Assembly: GCA_963784805.1 (NCBI GenBank) | Contig: CAWASR010000009.1 | Location: 214,420-278,419 of the forward strand | Length of the DNA: 64,000 nt | Origin: Roseiarcus sp963784805 | Lineage (GTDB): Bacteria > Pseudomonadota > Alphaproteobacteria > Rhizobiales > Beijerinckiaceae | Direction of reading: 5' to 3' | The notes under the pieces: generated by a model | Told to the model about the DNA's origin: nothing | Seen by the model: only the letters and a program-made list of their open reading frames with translations | The model's database searches: none | Made by a program: the position numbers and the translations under genes | In this document: positions 40,721-50,600 of the stretch, in pieces | Position numbering within the stretch: the stretch's first letter is position 1 | Layout: each line of letters starts with the position of its first letter

Positions 40721-41276
40721 GTCGTTCTTCGCTGGTCAGCGGACCTTGCGGATAGCGGAATCGGCCGCCGGCGAAGTCCTCTACCGGCGTTCTGGCCAAC
40801 GATGCGTCGAGCGACTTCACATAGTCGGCGAGCGCGGCCGCCTTGGTCAGGGCGTCCGGGTCCGCGGCGCCATAGATATTTCGCGCCAGCGCCGCCGTCA
40901 GCTCGGATCGCGAGCCTGCGTCGAGCGCCGCCGCGTAGGCCGCGTTGCGTCCGTAGAAAGCCGCAGCCATCTTTTTGAGCCGCTTGGAGACGCCGCTGTC
41001 GCCGATCGAGAGCTCCCGCAGCAAATCGTCGAGGTGCATGAAAATGCTGTTGACCAGTTCCTGCGCCATCGCCTCGCCCAGTTCCCCGAGCGTGATCAGG
41101 CGGCGCAGGACCAAACCGGCGTGCAGGGTCAGGAGTTCGAACCGGCCGTCGATTCGGTCCGGCGCCTTCAGCGCCTCGTAAAGCGCGGGGCGCCGGGCCG
41201 CGGTCACGATCTCGCCGCGAATATGCTCGATGACGGATTTGCTGGCGCGCCGCGCTCGCCAACGAGCGAAAATCAT
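40698..41276 (-). CDS. ubiquinol-cytochrome c chaperone (CBP3/UqcC family)
   Basis: The 192-residue protein matches the CBP3/ubiquinol-cytochrome c chaperone family, which assists cytochrome bc1 assembly: SKSVIEHIRGEIVTAARRPALYE, FELLTLHAGLVLRRL, AQELVNSIFMHLDDLLRELSIGDSGVSKRLKKMA and a C-terminal LADYVKSLDASLA. The start is ATG 41276, the first conserved codon (MIFARWRARR). It overlaps the YceD gene downstream. It is divergent from the bamE lipoprotein gene. Confidence 0.88.
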   Translation of the reverse strand: MIFARWRARRASKSVIEHIRGEIVTAARRPALYEALKAPDRIDGRFELLTLHAGLVLRRLITLGELGEAMAQELVNSIFMHLDDLLRELSIGDSGVSKRLKKMAAAFYGRNAAYAAALDAGSRSELTAALARNIYGAADPDALTKAAALADYVKSLDASLARTPVEDFAGGRFRYPQGPLTSEERHDADRTL

Positions 41277-41397
41277 TTGTCGGGCCCCGTGTGGCGGTGC
41301 GGCGAGCATGCGACGCCTTGCTTTTGTTCAACGGCCTGGGTTAGGCATCGCCGGCCGCGCTGGCAAGCCAAAAGGGCTCGACGCGGCGGAGGATTGA

Positions 41398-41865
41398 ATG
41401 TTGAAGGCGCTGAAATTCCGTCCTGGCGCGGTGCGGGGCGCCGCGCTCTGCGGCGCGCTCAGCCTTGGAGCCGCGCTCGGCGGCTGCATCGGATATAACG
41501 GCGACTTCGACCGCGGCTACCAGGTCGACCCGGCCTCGCTGTCGCAGATCAAGATCGGCGCCACCTCCAAGCCGGAGGCGCTGGCGCTTCTGGGCACGCC
41601 TTCGACCACTTCGACGGTCGGCGGCGACGCCTGGTATTACATCGGCCAGAAGATGCATCACGCGCTCGCCTTCATGCCGCTCAAGACGACCGATCAGCAT
41701 GTGCTGGCCGTCTATTTCGGCAAGGGCGGCAAAGTCGACCGCATCGCCAACTACGGCCTGAAGGACGGCAAGGTGTTCGACTTCGTCTCGCAGACCACGC
41801 CGACCGGCGGGCAGGAGCCTGACTTTCTGCGCAACATGATGGGCGGGCTGATGCGGTTCAGCTGA
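41398..41865 (+). CDS. bamE: outer membrane assembly factor BamE
   Basis: This 155-residue lipoprotein is the BamE (SmpA/OmlA) component of the beta-barrel assembly machine. The signal sequence ends in a lipobox LGGC with acylated Cys30. The conserved core is QIKIGATSKPEALALLGTPSTTSTVGGDAWYYI and FGKGGKVDRIANYGLKDGKVFDF. It anchors in the inner leaflet of the outer membrane. ATG 41398 opens the gene directly after GGAGGATTGA. The conserved neighbourhood (chaperone, YceD, plsX-fabH) is standard for alphaproteobacteria. Confidence 0.95.
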   Translation: MLKALKFRPGAVRGAALCGALSLGAALGGCIGYNGDFDRGYQVDPASLSQIKIGATSKPEALALLGTPSTTSTVGGDAWYYIGQKMHHALAFMPLKTTDQHVLAVYFGKGGKVDRIANYGLKDGKVFDFVSQTTPTGGQEPDFLRNMMGGLMRFS

Positions 41866-42176
41866 TAGGCCGTGGGCGAGGTTTGCCCGCTGAGGCTTGT
41901 GGCGGCTGGTTCGAAGCAATAAGGGCAGTTATGCTCGTGTCGCCTTAAACCCAGGCGCGACGGATTGCAGCCATGGTATTTGACGCGCGGACGCGCCCTT
42001 AAGGGCCCGGCCCCAATCAGCGAAGATCATGGCGGATGGCCTGAGCCACGCGGAGGTGTCAAGGCGCGCGGAACGCGCCCCGCAGTGCGAAGTGCTCGAC
42101 ATCGGGATGATTCACGCGATAGTTTTGACGCACGCGTATCCGACATAATGACGGGCGCATTGCACAAGGGCCCCCT
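41866..42176. other. intergenic region upstream of the nuclease
   Basis: These 311 bases hold no supported gene. It is where base composition changes from the GC-rich host pattern to the more AT-rich nuclease gene. CAAGGG lies just before the nuclease ATG. The phrase CGACATAATGACGGGCGC and other short A/T patches could be promoter parts, but no clean -35/-10 pair with normal spacing is visible. No direct repeat flanking the nuclease was noticed. Confidence 0.4.
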
Positions 42177-43475
42177 ATGCCCCTCATTGCGTTATGGGAG
42201 TCAAACTCCACAGTTGTGGAGCAGTTCAGTATTGAGCAAGTCGTCGCGACAGCGGGGAACGGTGAGCTCAAGGACGCTTCCCTGTGCTCTGACGAGCTTC
42301 GAAATTTCTTGGCCCAGGTTTCGACGCCGAAGCTCGCTAGTTATGTGGAACGATGTCTCTCGTTCGGATTCTCGAAAAGCGGTATGGTTCTACAAGACCT
42401 TATCAATGAGTTGGGTCGCCGGCTTGATTTCGCGGTCGAGAACGGTAGATATCAAGGGACAGCAAATGCCGTGGGCTTCGATGGCGTGTGGGCGTCACCT
42501 GAAGGTCGTTCAATTGTGATCGAGGTCAAGACAACCGACGTATACCGTATATCACTTGATAAAATCGCTGAATATCGAGAAAAATTGATCGCTTCTGGTC
42601 ATGTTGGTAAATCTTCGTCGATACTTATCGTCGTTGGAAGAGAAGACACGGGTGAACTAGAGGCACAGGTTCGCGGGTCCAGGCACGCCTGGGATATTCG
42701 TCTGCTCAGTACTGAAGCCTTGTTGAAATTGGTGCAACTCAAGGAAAACGCGGAGGACACCGCAACTGGGATAAAAATTCGCGAATTGCTATTTCCAATG
42801 GAATATACCCGCTTAGATCAGATCATTGACGTCATGTTTACTACGGCAACTGACGTACAACCAATTCTGAACTCTGAGGGAGAACTGGGGGCTCAAGAGA
42901 ACGAGGCAGAGAATGCCATAGCCATAATTGACAGTGATGGCGGCAAGGAAGTTGAAAAGGCGAACTCAAAAGGAACCTGGGAATTTACGGACAGCCGCCT
43001 TCTTCAAGAAAAGCGCGAAGAGATCCTACAGGCCGTTAGCCAAAAAATTGGGAATGCTTTAATAAAAAAGAGCCGGGCGTTATATTGGGACGCCTCTCAC
43101 GATCATCGTGTAGCATGCTCGATATCCAAGCGTTACACCAAAAATAACACGTATCGCTATTGGTATGCGTTTCATCCACAGTGGGACGATTTTCTGCGTG
43201 AGGGAAAAACGGGGCTTTTCGTGCTTGGATGTATGGATCAATCATTTGCATTTTGTATTCCGTGGGCGATCTTAAATCCACTATTGCTGTATTTGAATAC
43301 GACTACAACGGAGCACAGCACATACTGGCATATTCACGTTGGCGAAGATAAGCAATCGGGATACTATATGCTGGTATCAAAAAAAGAACGAAATCTACCT
43401 CTAAATAACTATATTCTGAATGTGCCCCCAAAAATAGTCGCAGTAGAGCCAGCAGCAATCGCCAAATACAGCTGA
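42177..43475 (+). CDS. lone PD-(D/E)XK nuclease with unrecognised C-terminal domain
   Basis: The 432-residue protein has a PD-(D/E)XK nuclease domain in its first half: a helix with E79 (DLINELGRRLDF), D102 (NAVGFDGVWASPEG), and E116-V-K118 (SIVIEVKTTDVYRI), the two metal-binding acids and catalytic Lys. The second half (about 275-432) is a compact, aromatic-rich segment (YRYWYAFHPQWDDFL, FVLGCMDQSFAFCIPWAIL, YWHIHVGEDKQSGYYML) I cannot assign. It is AT-richer with different codon use, and sits next to an IS5 relic, so recent acquisition is likely. It may be a stand-alone restriction or anti-phage nuclease; no methylase is adjacent. Confidence 0.72.
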   Translation: MPLIALWESNSTVVEQFSIEQVVATAGNGELKDASLCSDELRNFLAQVSTPKLASYVERCLSFGFSKSGMVLQDLINELGRRLDFAVENGRYQGTANAVGFDGVWASPEGRSIVIEVKTTDVYRISLDKIAEYREKLIASGHVGKSSSILIVVGREDTGELEAQVRGSRHAWDIRLLSTEALLKLVQLKENAEDTATGIKIRELLFPMEYTRLDQIIDVMFTTATDVQPILNSEGELGAQENEAENAIAIIDSDGGKEVEKANSKGTWEFTDSRLLQEKREEILQAVSQKIGNALIKKSRALYWDASHDHRVACSISKRYTKNNTYRYWYAFHPQWDDFLREGKTGLFVLGCMDQSFAFCIPWAILNPLLLYLNTTTTEHSTYWHIHVGEDKQSGYYMLVSKKERNLPLNNYILNVPPKIVAVEPAAIAKYS

Positions 43476-43782
43476 ATTACGCAAATTACAATTTTCTAAT
43501 CGAAGCTTTGTCCTTCGGCTTCACAAGCAAATCTCCGCCGCCGCACTCTGCCCGACCCGTGGTCGGCGCCAAGGCCTGGACCCGGTTCGCCTTCGGCGCG
43601 CCTTGACCCACATAGCCCGTCGAAGGACGGCCATTACGGTGCATTTGCCCCCCCACTTTCGTTGATTTGGGCTGCGCCCCTCGGGTGAGACGCGTCAATT
43701 GCGCGACGGGGCGGCGCGAGCGGCTTGCCGGGTTTCCGGGCGGCCGATGGGGCGGCGTCATTTCGAAAATCCGTTTTATTCG

Positions 43783-43819
43783 ACAATTTCTTTGAGAAAA
43801 TCAGAAGCCGTGTTATGGT
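43783..43819. repeat. third copy of the TGTTATG intergenic motif
   Basis: TTTCTTTGAGAAAATCAGAA is followed by GCCGTGTTATGG. Compare AAAAATCGGAAGTCATGTTATG at about 9237 and GAAAAGCCGAACCTGTGTTACG at about 31200. The spacing of GAAAA, GAA and TGTTA is the same in all three; TG-T-TATGGT resembles an extended -10 promoter element. Confidence 0.5.
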
Positions 43820-44099
43820 CTTCCTCGTCGCTGATCAACGCGCGCCTGCCGCGCCGAGGGCAGCGGCCGCTTTAAGCCCTCACGCGGGCGAGTTGACACG
43901 CTGAAAAACGGCGAGGGGCGCGAAGTCTTAAGCAGTCGGCATGGTTTGGGGCTGGCGCCTCGTCTGCTCGGATTCGAAACCGGAATCGGTTCCGAGCGGA
44001 CGCCCATGCCGGGACGTCTTAAGCAAAGCCCAGTCCGGCTCCCGGTCCCCGTCCGCGAGGACGATTCCGGGGGCGAAGCGCAGCTCACGGGTCTCGCGA

Positions 44100-44160
44100 G
44101 GGCGCGCGGTCGCCGAATCGGCCCTGAATGGCGCCGCAAGCGATTGAAAAGACGCAATCC
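44100..44160. repeat. dispersed repeat, copy 1 (partner at 45325-45385)
   Basis: GCGCGCGGTCG, CGAATCGGC, CGCAAGCGATTGAAA is paralleled by GCGCGCGGCGCGGCGGTCGG, CGAAGCGGC, CGCAAGTGATTGAAA in the gap beyond the GNAT gene. In one frame both read GRAVAESALNGAASD-stop and GAAVGEAAVNRLASD-stop. The two copies flank the GNAT gene. Function unknown; a decayed mobile or duplicated element is likely. Confidence 0.4.
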
Positions 44161-44256
44161 GCGACCCAAAATGGCGCCAGCCCCTCGCGGACCCAGGCAA
44201 TTGTTTCGATAAGCCTTAGGAAGACGAGGGGACGCAAAAGAAAGGCGCCAATAAAG

Positions 44257-44346
44257 GCGAAAGGCTTGGCGACGCCGCCCAAGCGCCGGCTCGTCGAGCG
44301 AACGATCGCCTGGCTCAACCGCTGCCGAAAGTTGGGCGGAGACCGG
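44257..44346 (+). mobile_element. IS5-family transposase relic
   Basis: One frame reads AKGLATPPKRRLVERTIAWLNRCRKLGGD, matching the C-terminal end of IS5-type DDE transposases (family text RRWVVERTFAWLxRxRRLAKD, including the catalytic Glu of the DDE triad). The rest of the transposase and any terminal inverted repeats are not visible, so this is a fragment of at most 90 bases. It is a sign of past insertion next to the nuclease island. Confidence 0.65.
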
Positions 44347-44375
44347 GCGGCAATGCCCCCTCATGCAACCCCATC

Positions 44376-45266
44376 ATGAAAGTCTTTGGCGTGGCTCAAC
44401 AACTATCCGACCTGCCCCCTGGTTACCGCATCGGTCAGATGAACCGCGCCGAAGCCGGCATCCTCGATTCCTGGGCCGCCGGCGAGGGCTGGAATCCCGG
44501 CCTGTCCGACATCGACGTCGCCTGGGCTTATGACCCCGAAGCGTTCATCGCGCTTCGGCATGAGAACGAACTCGCCGGCGGCGGCGCCATCATCGCGTAT
44601 GAACGCGAGGCGGGTTTCATGGGCCTGTTCATCATGCGGGCCGACCTGCGCCAGCAGGGCCTTGGACGCGTGTTGTGGCGCGAGCGTCTGCGGCGCCTGC
44701 GCGCCCGTCTAAAGCCCGAGGCGCCGATCGCGATGGACGGCGTGTTCGAGATGGCGCCGTTTTACGAAGCCGGTGGATTCAAATACCTCTATCGCGACCT
44801 TCGCCATCAAGGCGTGGCGCGCGGGATCATGGACCGCGCCGCGGTCCCGCTGGATCAGGTTCCGTGGTCCCTTCTTCAAGCCCATGACCAGCGGGTGTCG
44901 GGGCTCAGGCGGGAGGGGTTCATGCGGGGGTGGCTGACCCAGCCAGGCGGCAAAGGTTTCGCGCTGCTCGACGATGGAGCGATCGAGGGTTATGGCTACC
45001 TGCGGCCATGCCGGACTGGCTTCAAGCTCGCGCCGCTCCATGCCAGGGATTTGGCGATCGCCAGGCGTTTGATGGGCAGTTTGCTGTCGACCGTCGCCGG
45101 CGCGCAGGTTCAGATCGACGTGCCGGAGCCCAACGTCGCCGCCCTGCAGTTGATGAGTGAACTGGGATGGGAGCAGTCGTTCGGCTGCGCCCATATGGTC
45201 AATGGCAAGGCGCCGGACCGGCCTCTTGACCAGGTATTTGGGATAACGTCCTTCGAATTTGGGTGA
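44376..45266 (+). CDS. two-domain GNAT N-acetyltransferase
   Basis: This 296-residue acetyltransferase has a first GNAT domain with acetyl-CoA-binding RQQGLGRVLWRERLRRLRARL (RxxGxG/A motif, about 88-108) and a second C-terminal acetyltransferase-like segment (GFALLDDGAIEGYGYLRPCRTGFKLAPLHA; VQIDVPEPNVAALQLMSELGW). This pairing is known in YitH/HdeF-like proteins of unknown substrate. It may acetylate a small molecule or protein amine. It stands between two copies of a dispersed repeat. ATG 44376 follows the IS5 relic by 30 bases. Confidence 0.88.
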   Translation: MKVFGVAQQLSDLPPGYRIGQMNRAEAGILDSWAAGEGWNPGLSDIDVAWAYDPEAFIALRHENELAGGGAIIAYEREAGFMGLFIMRADLRQQGLGRVLWRERLRRLRARLKPEAPIAMDGVFEMAPFYEAGGFKYLYRDLRHQGVARGIMDRAAVPLDQVPWSLLQAHDQRVSGLRREGFMRGWLTQPGGKGFALLDDGAIEGYGYLRPCRTGFKLAPLHARDLAIARRLMGSLLSTVAGAQVQIDVPEPNVAALQLMSELGWEQSFGCAHMVNGKAPDRPLDQVFGITSFEFG

Positions 45267-45324
45267 AGGATGGAGCTCGCGGCTGCGACCGATTGCGATC
45301 GCGGCCGGGAAGGTCGGCCCGCGC

Positions 45325-45385
45325 GCGGCGCGGCGGTCGGCGAAGCGGCGGTAAACCGGCTCGCAAGTGATTGAAATATATTGAA
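45325..45385. repeat. dispersed repeat, copy 2 (partner at 44100-44160)
   Basis: GCGCGCGGCGCGGCGGTCGG, then CGAAGCGGCGGTAAACC and CGCAAGTGATTGAAA, parallels copy 1 at 44100-44160. It lies in the 204-base gap between the GNAT and hppA 3' ends. No terminator with a T-run was seen in the gap. Confidence 0.4.
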
Positions 45386-45470
45386 CCGTGGGGAAAAACG
45401 GCGGTAAAGACCGGTCTCGACGGTCGGAGCCAATCGTCGAGACCGTTGTCGGGCGAGCCGCAGTCTGCCG

Positions 45471-47600
45471 TCAGTGCGCCAGGATCGCCAGCAGCAACAG
45501 GGCGACGATGTTGGTGATCTTGATCGCCGGATTGACCGCCGGGCCTGCGGTGTCCTTGTAGGGGTCGCCCACGGTGTCGCCGGTGATGGAGGCCTTGTGG
45601 GCCTCCGAGCCCTTCAGATGCTTGACGCCGTCCTTGTCGACGAAGCCGTCCTCGAAGCTCTTCTTGGCGTTGTCCCAGGCGCCGCCGCCCGAGGTCATGG
45701 AGATCGCGACAAAGAGGCCGTTGACGATCACGCCGAGCAGCGAGGCCCCGAGCGCGGCGAACGCCGAGGCCTTCGAGCCCGAGATCCATAGCGCGACGAA
45801 ATAGACGAAGAACGGCGCCAGGACCGGCAGAAGCGAGGGAACGATCATCTCCTTGATTGCGGCCTTGGTCAGCAAGTCGACGGCGCGGCCGTAGTCGGGC
45901 CGCTGCGTCCCTTGCATGATCCCCGGCATCTCTTTGAACTGACGGCGGACTTCGACCACCACGGAACCGGCCGCGCGGCCGACGGCGGTCATCGCGATGC
46001 CGGCGAAAAGATAGGGGATGAGGCCGCCGAAGATGAGGCCGGCGACGACATAGGGGCTGGAGAGATCGAAGGAAACCGGGCCGACGTCCTTGAAATACGG
46101 CGCGCCGATCGCGGTGAAGTGCTGGATGTCGTTGGTGTAGGCGGCGAACAAGACCAGCGCGCCCAAGCCCGCCGAACCGATCGCGTAGCCTTTGGTGATC
46201 GCCTTGGTCGTATTGCCGACCGCGTCGAGCGCATCGGTCGACTGGCGCACTTCCTTGGGCAAGCCGGCCATTTCCGCAATGCCGCCGGCGTTGTCGGTGA
46301 CTGGGCCGAAGGCGTCGAGGGCGACGATCATTCCCGCGAGGCCGAGCATGGTCGTGACCGCGGTCGCAATGCCGAACAGGCCAGCGAACTGATAGGCCGA
46401 GACGATGCCCGCGACGATCACGATCGCAGGCGCCGCCGTCGATTCGAGCGAGACCGCCAGACCCTGGATCACGTTGGTGCCGTGCCCGGTGACCGAGGCC
46501 TGCGCGATCGACACCACCGGGCGTTTGCCGGTGCCGGTGTAATACTCGGTGATGACGACGATCAGGCCAGTCACCGCCAGACCGATGAGACCGCAGGCGA
46601 ACAAGCCCGATCCCAAGATCGCTTTGCCGTTTACGGTTCCGATCTCTCCCCATCCCACGACAAAGATCGTCGCCGCGGCGAGGCCGAGGATCGACAGGAC
46701 GCCGGTGGCGATGAGGCCTTTATAGAGGGCGCCCATGATCGAACCGTTGGCGCCGAGCCTGACGAAGAACGTGCCGATGATCGAGGTCACGATGCACGCG
46801 GCGCAGATCGCCAGCGGATACATCATCGTCGGAACCAGCGCCTTCGTGCCGTCGAAGAAAATAGAGGCCAGGACCATGGTCGCCACAACCGTCACCGCGT
46901 AGGTTTCGAACAGGTCGGCGGCCATGCCCGCGCAATCGCCGACGTTATCCCCGACATTGTCGGCGATGGTCGCCGGATTGCGCGGATCGTCCTCCGGAAT
47001 GCCGGCCTCCACCTTGCCGACGAGGTCGGCGCCGACATCCGCGCCCTTGGTGAAGATGCCGCCGCCGAGACGGGCGAAGATCGAGATCAGCGAGGCCCCA
47101 AATCCGAGCGCGACCAGCGCGTCGACGACGGTGCGATCGGAGTAAGCGTAGCCAAGAACATGGGTCAGAAAGCCGAAATAGCCGGAGACTCCAAGGAGCG
47201 CGAGCCCGGCCACCAGCAGGCCCGTGACCGCGCCCGAGCGGAAAGCGATGTCGAGCCCGCCGGCGAGCGACTTCGTCGCCGCCTGGGCGGTGCGGACGTT
47301 GGCGCGGACCGATACGTTCATTCCGATGAAGCCGGCGGCGCCCGAGAGAATGGCGCCGATCGCAAAGCCGATCGCCACCGTCCAGGAAAGCAGCAGCCCG
47401 AGCCCGATGAATACGACGACGCCAACGCCGGCGATGGTGGTGTACTGCCGTTTGAGGTAGGCTTGGGCGCCCTCGCGGACCGCCCCCGATATTTCCTGCA
47501 TCCGCTGCGAGCCGGCGTCCGCAGCCATCAGGCTGGTGACCGTGTAGGCGCCATAAACGATCGAAAGCAGTCCACACAGGATGATCAGGCCCAAAAGCAT
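45471..47600 (-). CDS. hppA: K+-independent H+-translocating pyrophosphatase
   Basis: The 709-residue integral membrane enzyme couples pyrophosphate hydrolysis to proton pumping. About 16 helices are predicted. The pyrophosphate site GGGIFTKGADVGADLVGKVE and PRNPATIADNVGDNVGDCAG, and the second conserved stretch DAFGPVTDNAGGIAEMA, are intact. The sequence GNTTKAITKGYAIGS has Lys in the position (GNTTK/A) that distinguishes K+-independent from K+-dependent pumps, where Ala occurs. It saves energy under low-ATP conditions, common in phototrophs and methylotrophs. It is upstream of the GH94 gene (94-base gap) but not clearly in one operon. Confidence 0.97.
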   Translation of the reverse strand: MLLGLIILCGLLSIVYGAYTVTSLMAADAGSQRMQEISGAVREGAQAYLKRQYTTIAGVGVVVFIGLGLLLSWTVAIGFAIGAILSGAAGFIGMNVSVRANVRTAQAATKSLAGGLDIAFRSGAVTGLLVAGLALLGVSGYFGFLTHVLGYAYSDRTVVDALVALGFGASLISIFARLGGGIFTKGADVGADLVGKVEAGIPEDDPRNPATIADNVGDNVGDCAGMAADLFETYAVTVVATMVLASIFFDGTKALVPTMMYPLAICAACIVTSIIGTFFVRLGANGSIMGALYKGLIATGVLSILGLAAATIFVVGWGEIGTVNGKAILGSGLFACGLIGLAVTGLIVVITEYYTGTGKRPVVSIAQASVTGHGTNVIQGLAVSLESTAAPAIVIVAGIVSAYQFAGLFGIATAVTTMLGLAGMIVALDAFGPVTDNAGGIAEMAGLPKEVRQSTDALDAVGNTTKAITKGYAIGSAGLGALVLFAAYTNDIQHFTAIGAPYFKDVGPVSFDLSSPYVVAGLIFGGLIPYLFAGIAMTAVGRAAGSVVVEVRRQFKEMPGIMQGTQRPDYGRAVDLLTKAAIKEMIVPSLLPVLAPFFVYFVALWISGSKASAFAALGASLLGVIVNGLFVAISMTSGGGAWDNAKKSFEDGFVDKDGVKHLKGSEAHKASITGDTVGDPYKDTAGPAVNPAIKITNIVALLLLAILAH

Positions 47601-47693
47601 GGCGAACTGCCCCTCGGATAGGCTGCGGGGTCTGCCCGCGGCCGGATTGCGGGCGCCTCATGCCAGAAACTGCGCCCTGCCGCAACGCGCAAG

Positions 47694-50600
47694 TCAGTCT
47701 TTTTGAGGAACGGGCGGCAAAAGCGGCCTTGGGCGGAAGTCGCGCGGGCGTCCGGAATTCGTCAATTGAGCATCGAGACGGTCCCCGCCGCACACCCAAG
47801 TCGAGGCGCCGACGCGGAGCGATTCGACCCGCAAGTCTCCCTTCGGCTCGAAAAGATCGTCCCGAACCTCGACGCGTCCGCCCTCATGGACGACGCCCAG
47901 CAGCGCATAGGCGGCCGAGAGCATCCGCGCGGCCGAGCCGGTGTACCATGACCAGCCGCCCCGCCCGCCATGACCCCAGCCCTGGTAAATGTCGGCCGGC
48001 TGCTGAATGGGAATGAGTCCGTAGATCGCAATGCGCTCGGGATCGGTCTTTTTCAGCGGCGAGATCTTCTCGAAAATCTCAAACGCGCGCGCGCTCAGGC
48101 GTCGTGCCTTCTTCTCGTCGCCGTTCGCGCGGGCCGAAGCGGCCAAGCGCGTAAACCCGTCGACGATCCAGGACGCGCCGTGGCTGTATTGGCCGCCGTT
48201 CTCGCGCACGCCGGGCGGGTAGTCGGCGATGCGGCCAGGATAGGGCTGTGAATGCTCATAAAATGGAGTTTCGAGCAGGAGCACGCGGTCGGGCAGCTCG
48301 ATGCTCTTCAGGCCGCCTTCGATCGCGGCTAGAGCGCGCTCGTCGTCGCAGGCGCCCGAATAGGCCGCCCAGCCGGTCGTCATCGCGTTGGGGACGGCGA
48401 CAAGGCTTCCGTCGTCGGCGAAGTCGAGTGCGTAGTGGTCGCTCCGCCAGCCGACCTCCAGGGCCTTGCGCTGACCGGCGAGGGCCTCCTCGCATCGCGC
48501 GGCGAAGGATTGGTCGCCTTTGCACCGCGCCAGCGGGATGAAGCCTTCCAGCACGTTGGCGAGAAAAAAGCCCATCCATACGCTGGTGCCGATTTCCAGC
48601 CGTCCGAGCACATCGATGCCATCGTTCCAGTCGCCGGCGCGCAGCAGCGGCAGACCGTTCCCGCCGAGATGCTCGAGCGTGTAGGCGATGGCGAGCCGCG
48701 CGTGCTCATAGACAGTCGCGCTCTCGCGGGAGACCCGCGGAATGACGACCCAGGTGTCCTCGTTTTCGGGAACCGGCTCGGCCTCGAGAAACGGCGTGGT
48801 CTCGTCGAGCACGCTTTGATCACCCGATTCGCGCACATAGCGCGTGAGAACATAGGGCAGCCAGAGGTGAGGGTCGCTTGCTTTGGTCCGTTGGCCGAGG
48901 CCGGTTCCGCCATTCGGAGCGCGATGCCACCACTTCAGGACGTCGCCTTCGCGAAACTGCTGGCCGGCGTGCAGCACGATCTGGGCGCGCGCCAGGCGAG
49001 GTTCGATCAGAATCAGAGGCAGCACGTCCTGCAGCTGATCGCGATAACCGGTTGCGCCGCCGCGCTGGTTCGGCCCGACACGGCCGAACAGTCGCGAAGC
49101 GTACAGCTGGTATGGCAGCCAGGTGTTGACAAGCCGGTCGAAGTCCGGGCGATTGGAGCGAACTTCGACCTTGCCCAACCGCTCGGCCCAAGACGCGCGA
49201 GTCGCGATCAGCTCCGCCTCCGCATCGGAGACCCCCACGCGCGAGGCGGCTGCGAGCGCTTCTTCACGCGTCGGCGCTTGGCCGAACACGATCGCGATCT
49301 TCGCCTCGCCACCTGGCGCAAGCGTGATTTCGCTGCAAAAAGCGGCCACCCGCCGCCCGTCGTCGCGCGCCGCTCCGTCGGCGGCGCCCGTTTCAACCAT
49401 CACGGGGGTGCGGACGTTGCGTCCAGGGCCGCCGAAAAAACGCGCCCGGATCGTTTCGGTCGCTGGCGCCACAATGCTCGTGGCGGCGAAAGCGAAGCCC
49501 TGCTCAAAGTCGTTTCGCGGATTATTGAACAGCAGCGTCGCGCCAACGGTCTCATCGTTGATCTTGTCGACGCTCTCGTTAGGGCTCTCCTCAAGCGCAA
49601 GATCGAAGAACGGCGCGACCCGCAGGCGCTTGGGGCTCGCTCCGGAATTGCGCAAGGTCAGGATTCGCGTGTCGCCCGGATAGTCGGGTGAGACAAAGAC
49701 CACATACTCCATCGTCAAATCGCCGCGCGTCTTGGCAAAGGTCGCGACTCCCGGCTCATAGACGACTTCGTGCGTGGCGTCGTCGCGCTGGAACGGCGCA
49801 AATCCGGGCGCATCCGTCTCGCCCGTATCGAGGTCGCGCACGTAGACGATCTGCCCGGGCTGGACGACAGTGGAACTGTCGAATCGGAAGGCGGTGAGCC
49901 CGTTTTGGCGCGCATTGCCGAAGGCCGAGAAAATCTCGCCGTCGTTTGACACCATCGTCGCCATCCCGAGTTCATTCGCCATTACGTGCGCCCAGGGGCG
50001 CGGCGTGCGGTGGGTCAGCCGCAACGCCTTGCCGTCCGGCGCGAATGCGAAGGGCCAGCGCGTCGGGAGCGCGGGCGAAGGCTCGACGGCCCTTGTTTCA
50101 TATAGCCGCAGCTGAAGATCGGGCTCGGGCAGGGCGGCAAGGCCAAACCGGCGAGCGACCAATTCGCTCGCCCAGACCGCATTGTCGGAACGGCCGATAA
50201 TGAATTCGGCTTCGGCCACGCCGTTAGCGGCGAGCGTCACCTCAAGAGTGAAACTGGCGGCGGGATCAAATGTCCAGAGCTTGCCCTCGTCTTCGAGCTT
50301 GCGCCAGCGCCACGGTTCACAACCCGTCGGGTTGGCGAGCGAACCTTCGCCAAGAAAACGGGTGCGTGAATCCTCGTAGCCGACGAGCTCCGCCCCGACC
50401 CCCGGCTTGACGGCGAAGAACGAGGTCTCGCCGCGACTGGCGCGCGCCGATCGCAAGAGCCGATTGCGCGCAAGGATCGCGCCCAGCCCGCGCACAAACA
50501 TCGTCTCGACGTGCATGCCGGCGAAATCGAGATCGCGAGCGTAGGCGCTCCTTTCAATGCCCGCAATTTCGCAAAAGCTGGTTAGACGCAGCCTACGCGC

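Larger units (their letters stand above)
43476..44375. other. 900-base region: repeat, relics, no intact gene
   Basis: No intact gene is supported. Contents in order: a minus-strand frame at 43486-43761 with no family match; the third copy of the TTTCTT, GAAAA, GAA, TGTTATGG motif (43783-43819); a GC-rich stretch with overlapping short frames on both strands; a repeat shared with 45325-45385 (about 44100-44160); and an IS5 transposase remnant (44257-44346) ending just before the GNAT gene. Confidence 0.5.

Noticed and set aside
43486..43761. Minus-strand 91-residue open frame after the nuclease
   Set aside because: Reads smoothly but I recognise no family, and it lies in a repeat- and relic-rich stretch; kept out for lack of support.
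45912..47621. 569-residue plus-strand frame over hppA
   Set aside because: Shadow of the pyrophosphatase gene; His/Asp/Arg-rich and without motifs.
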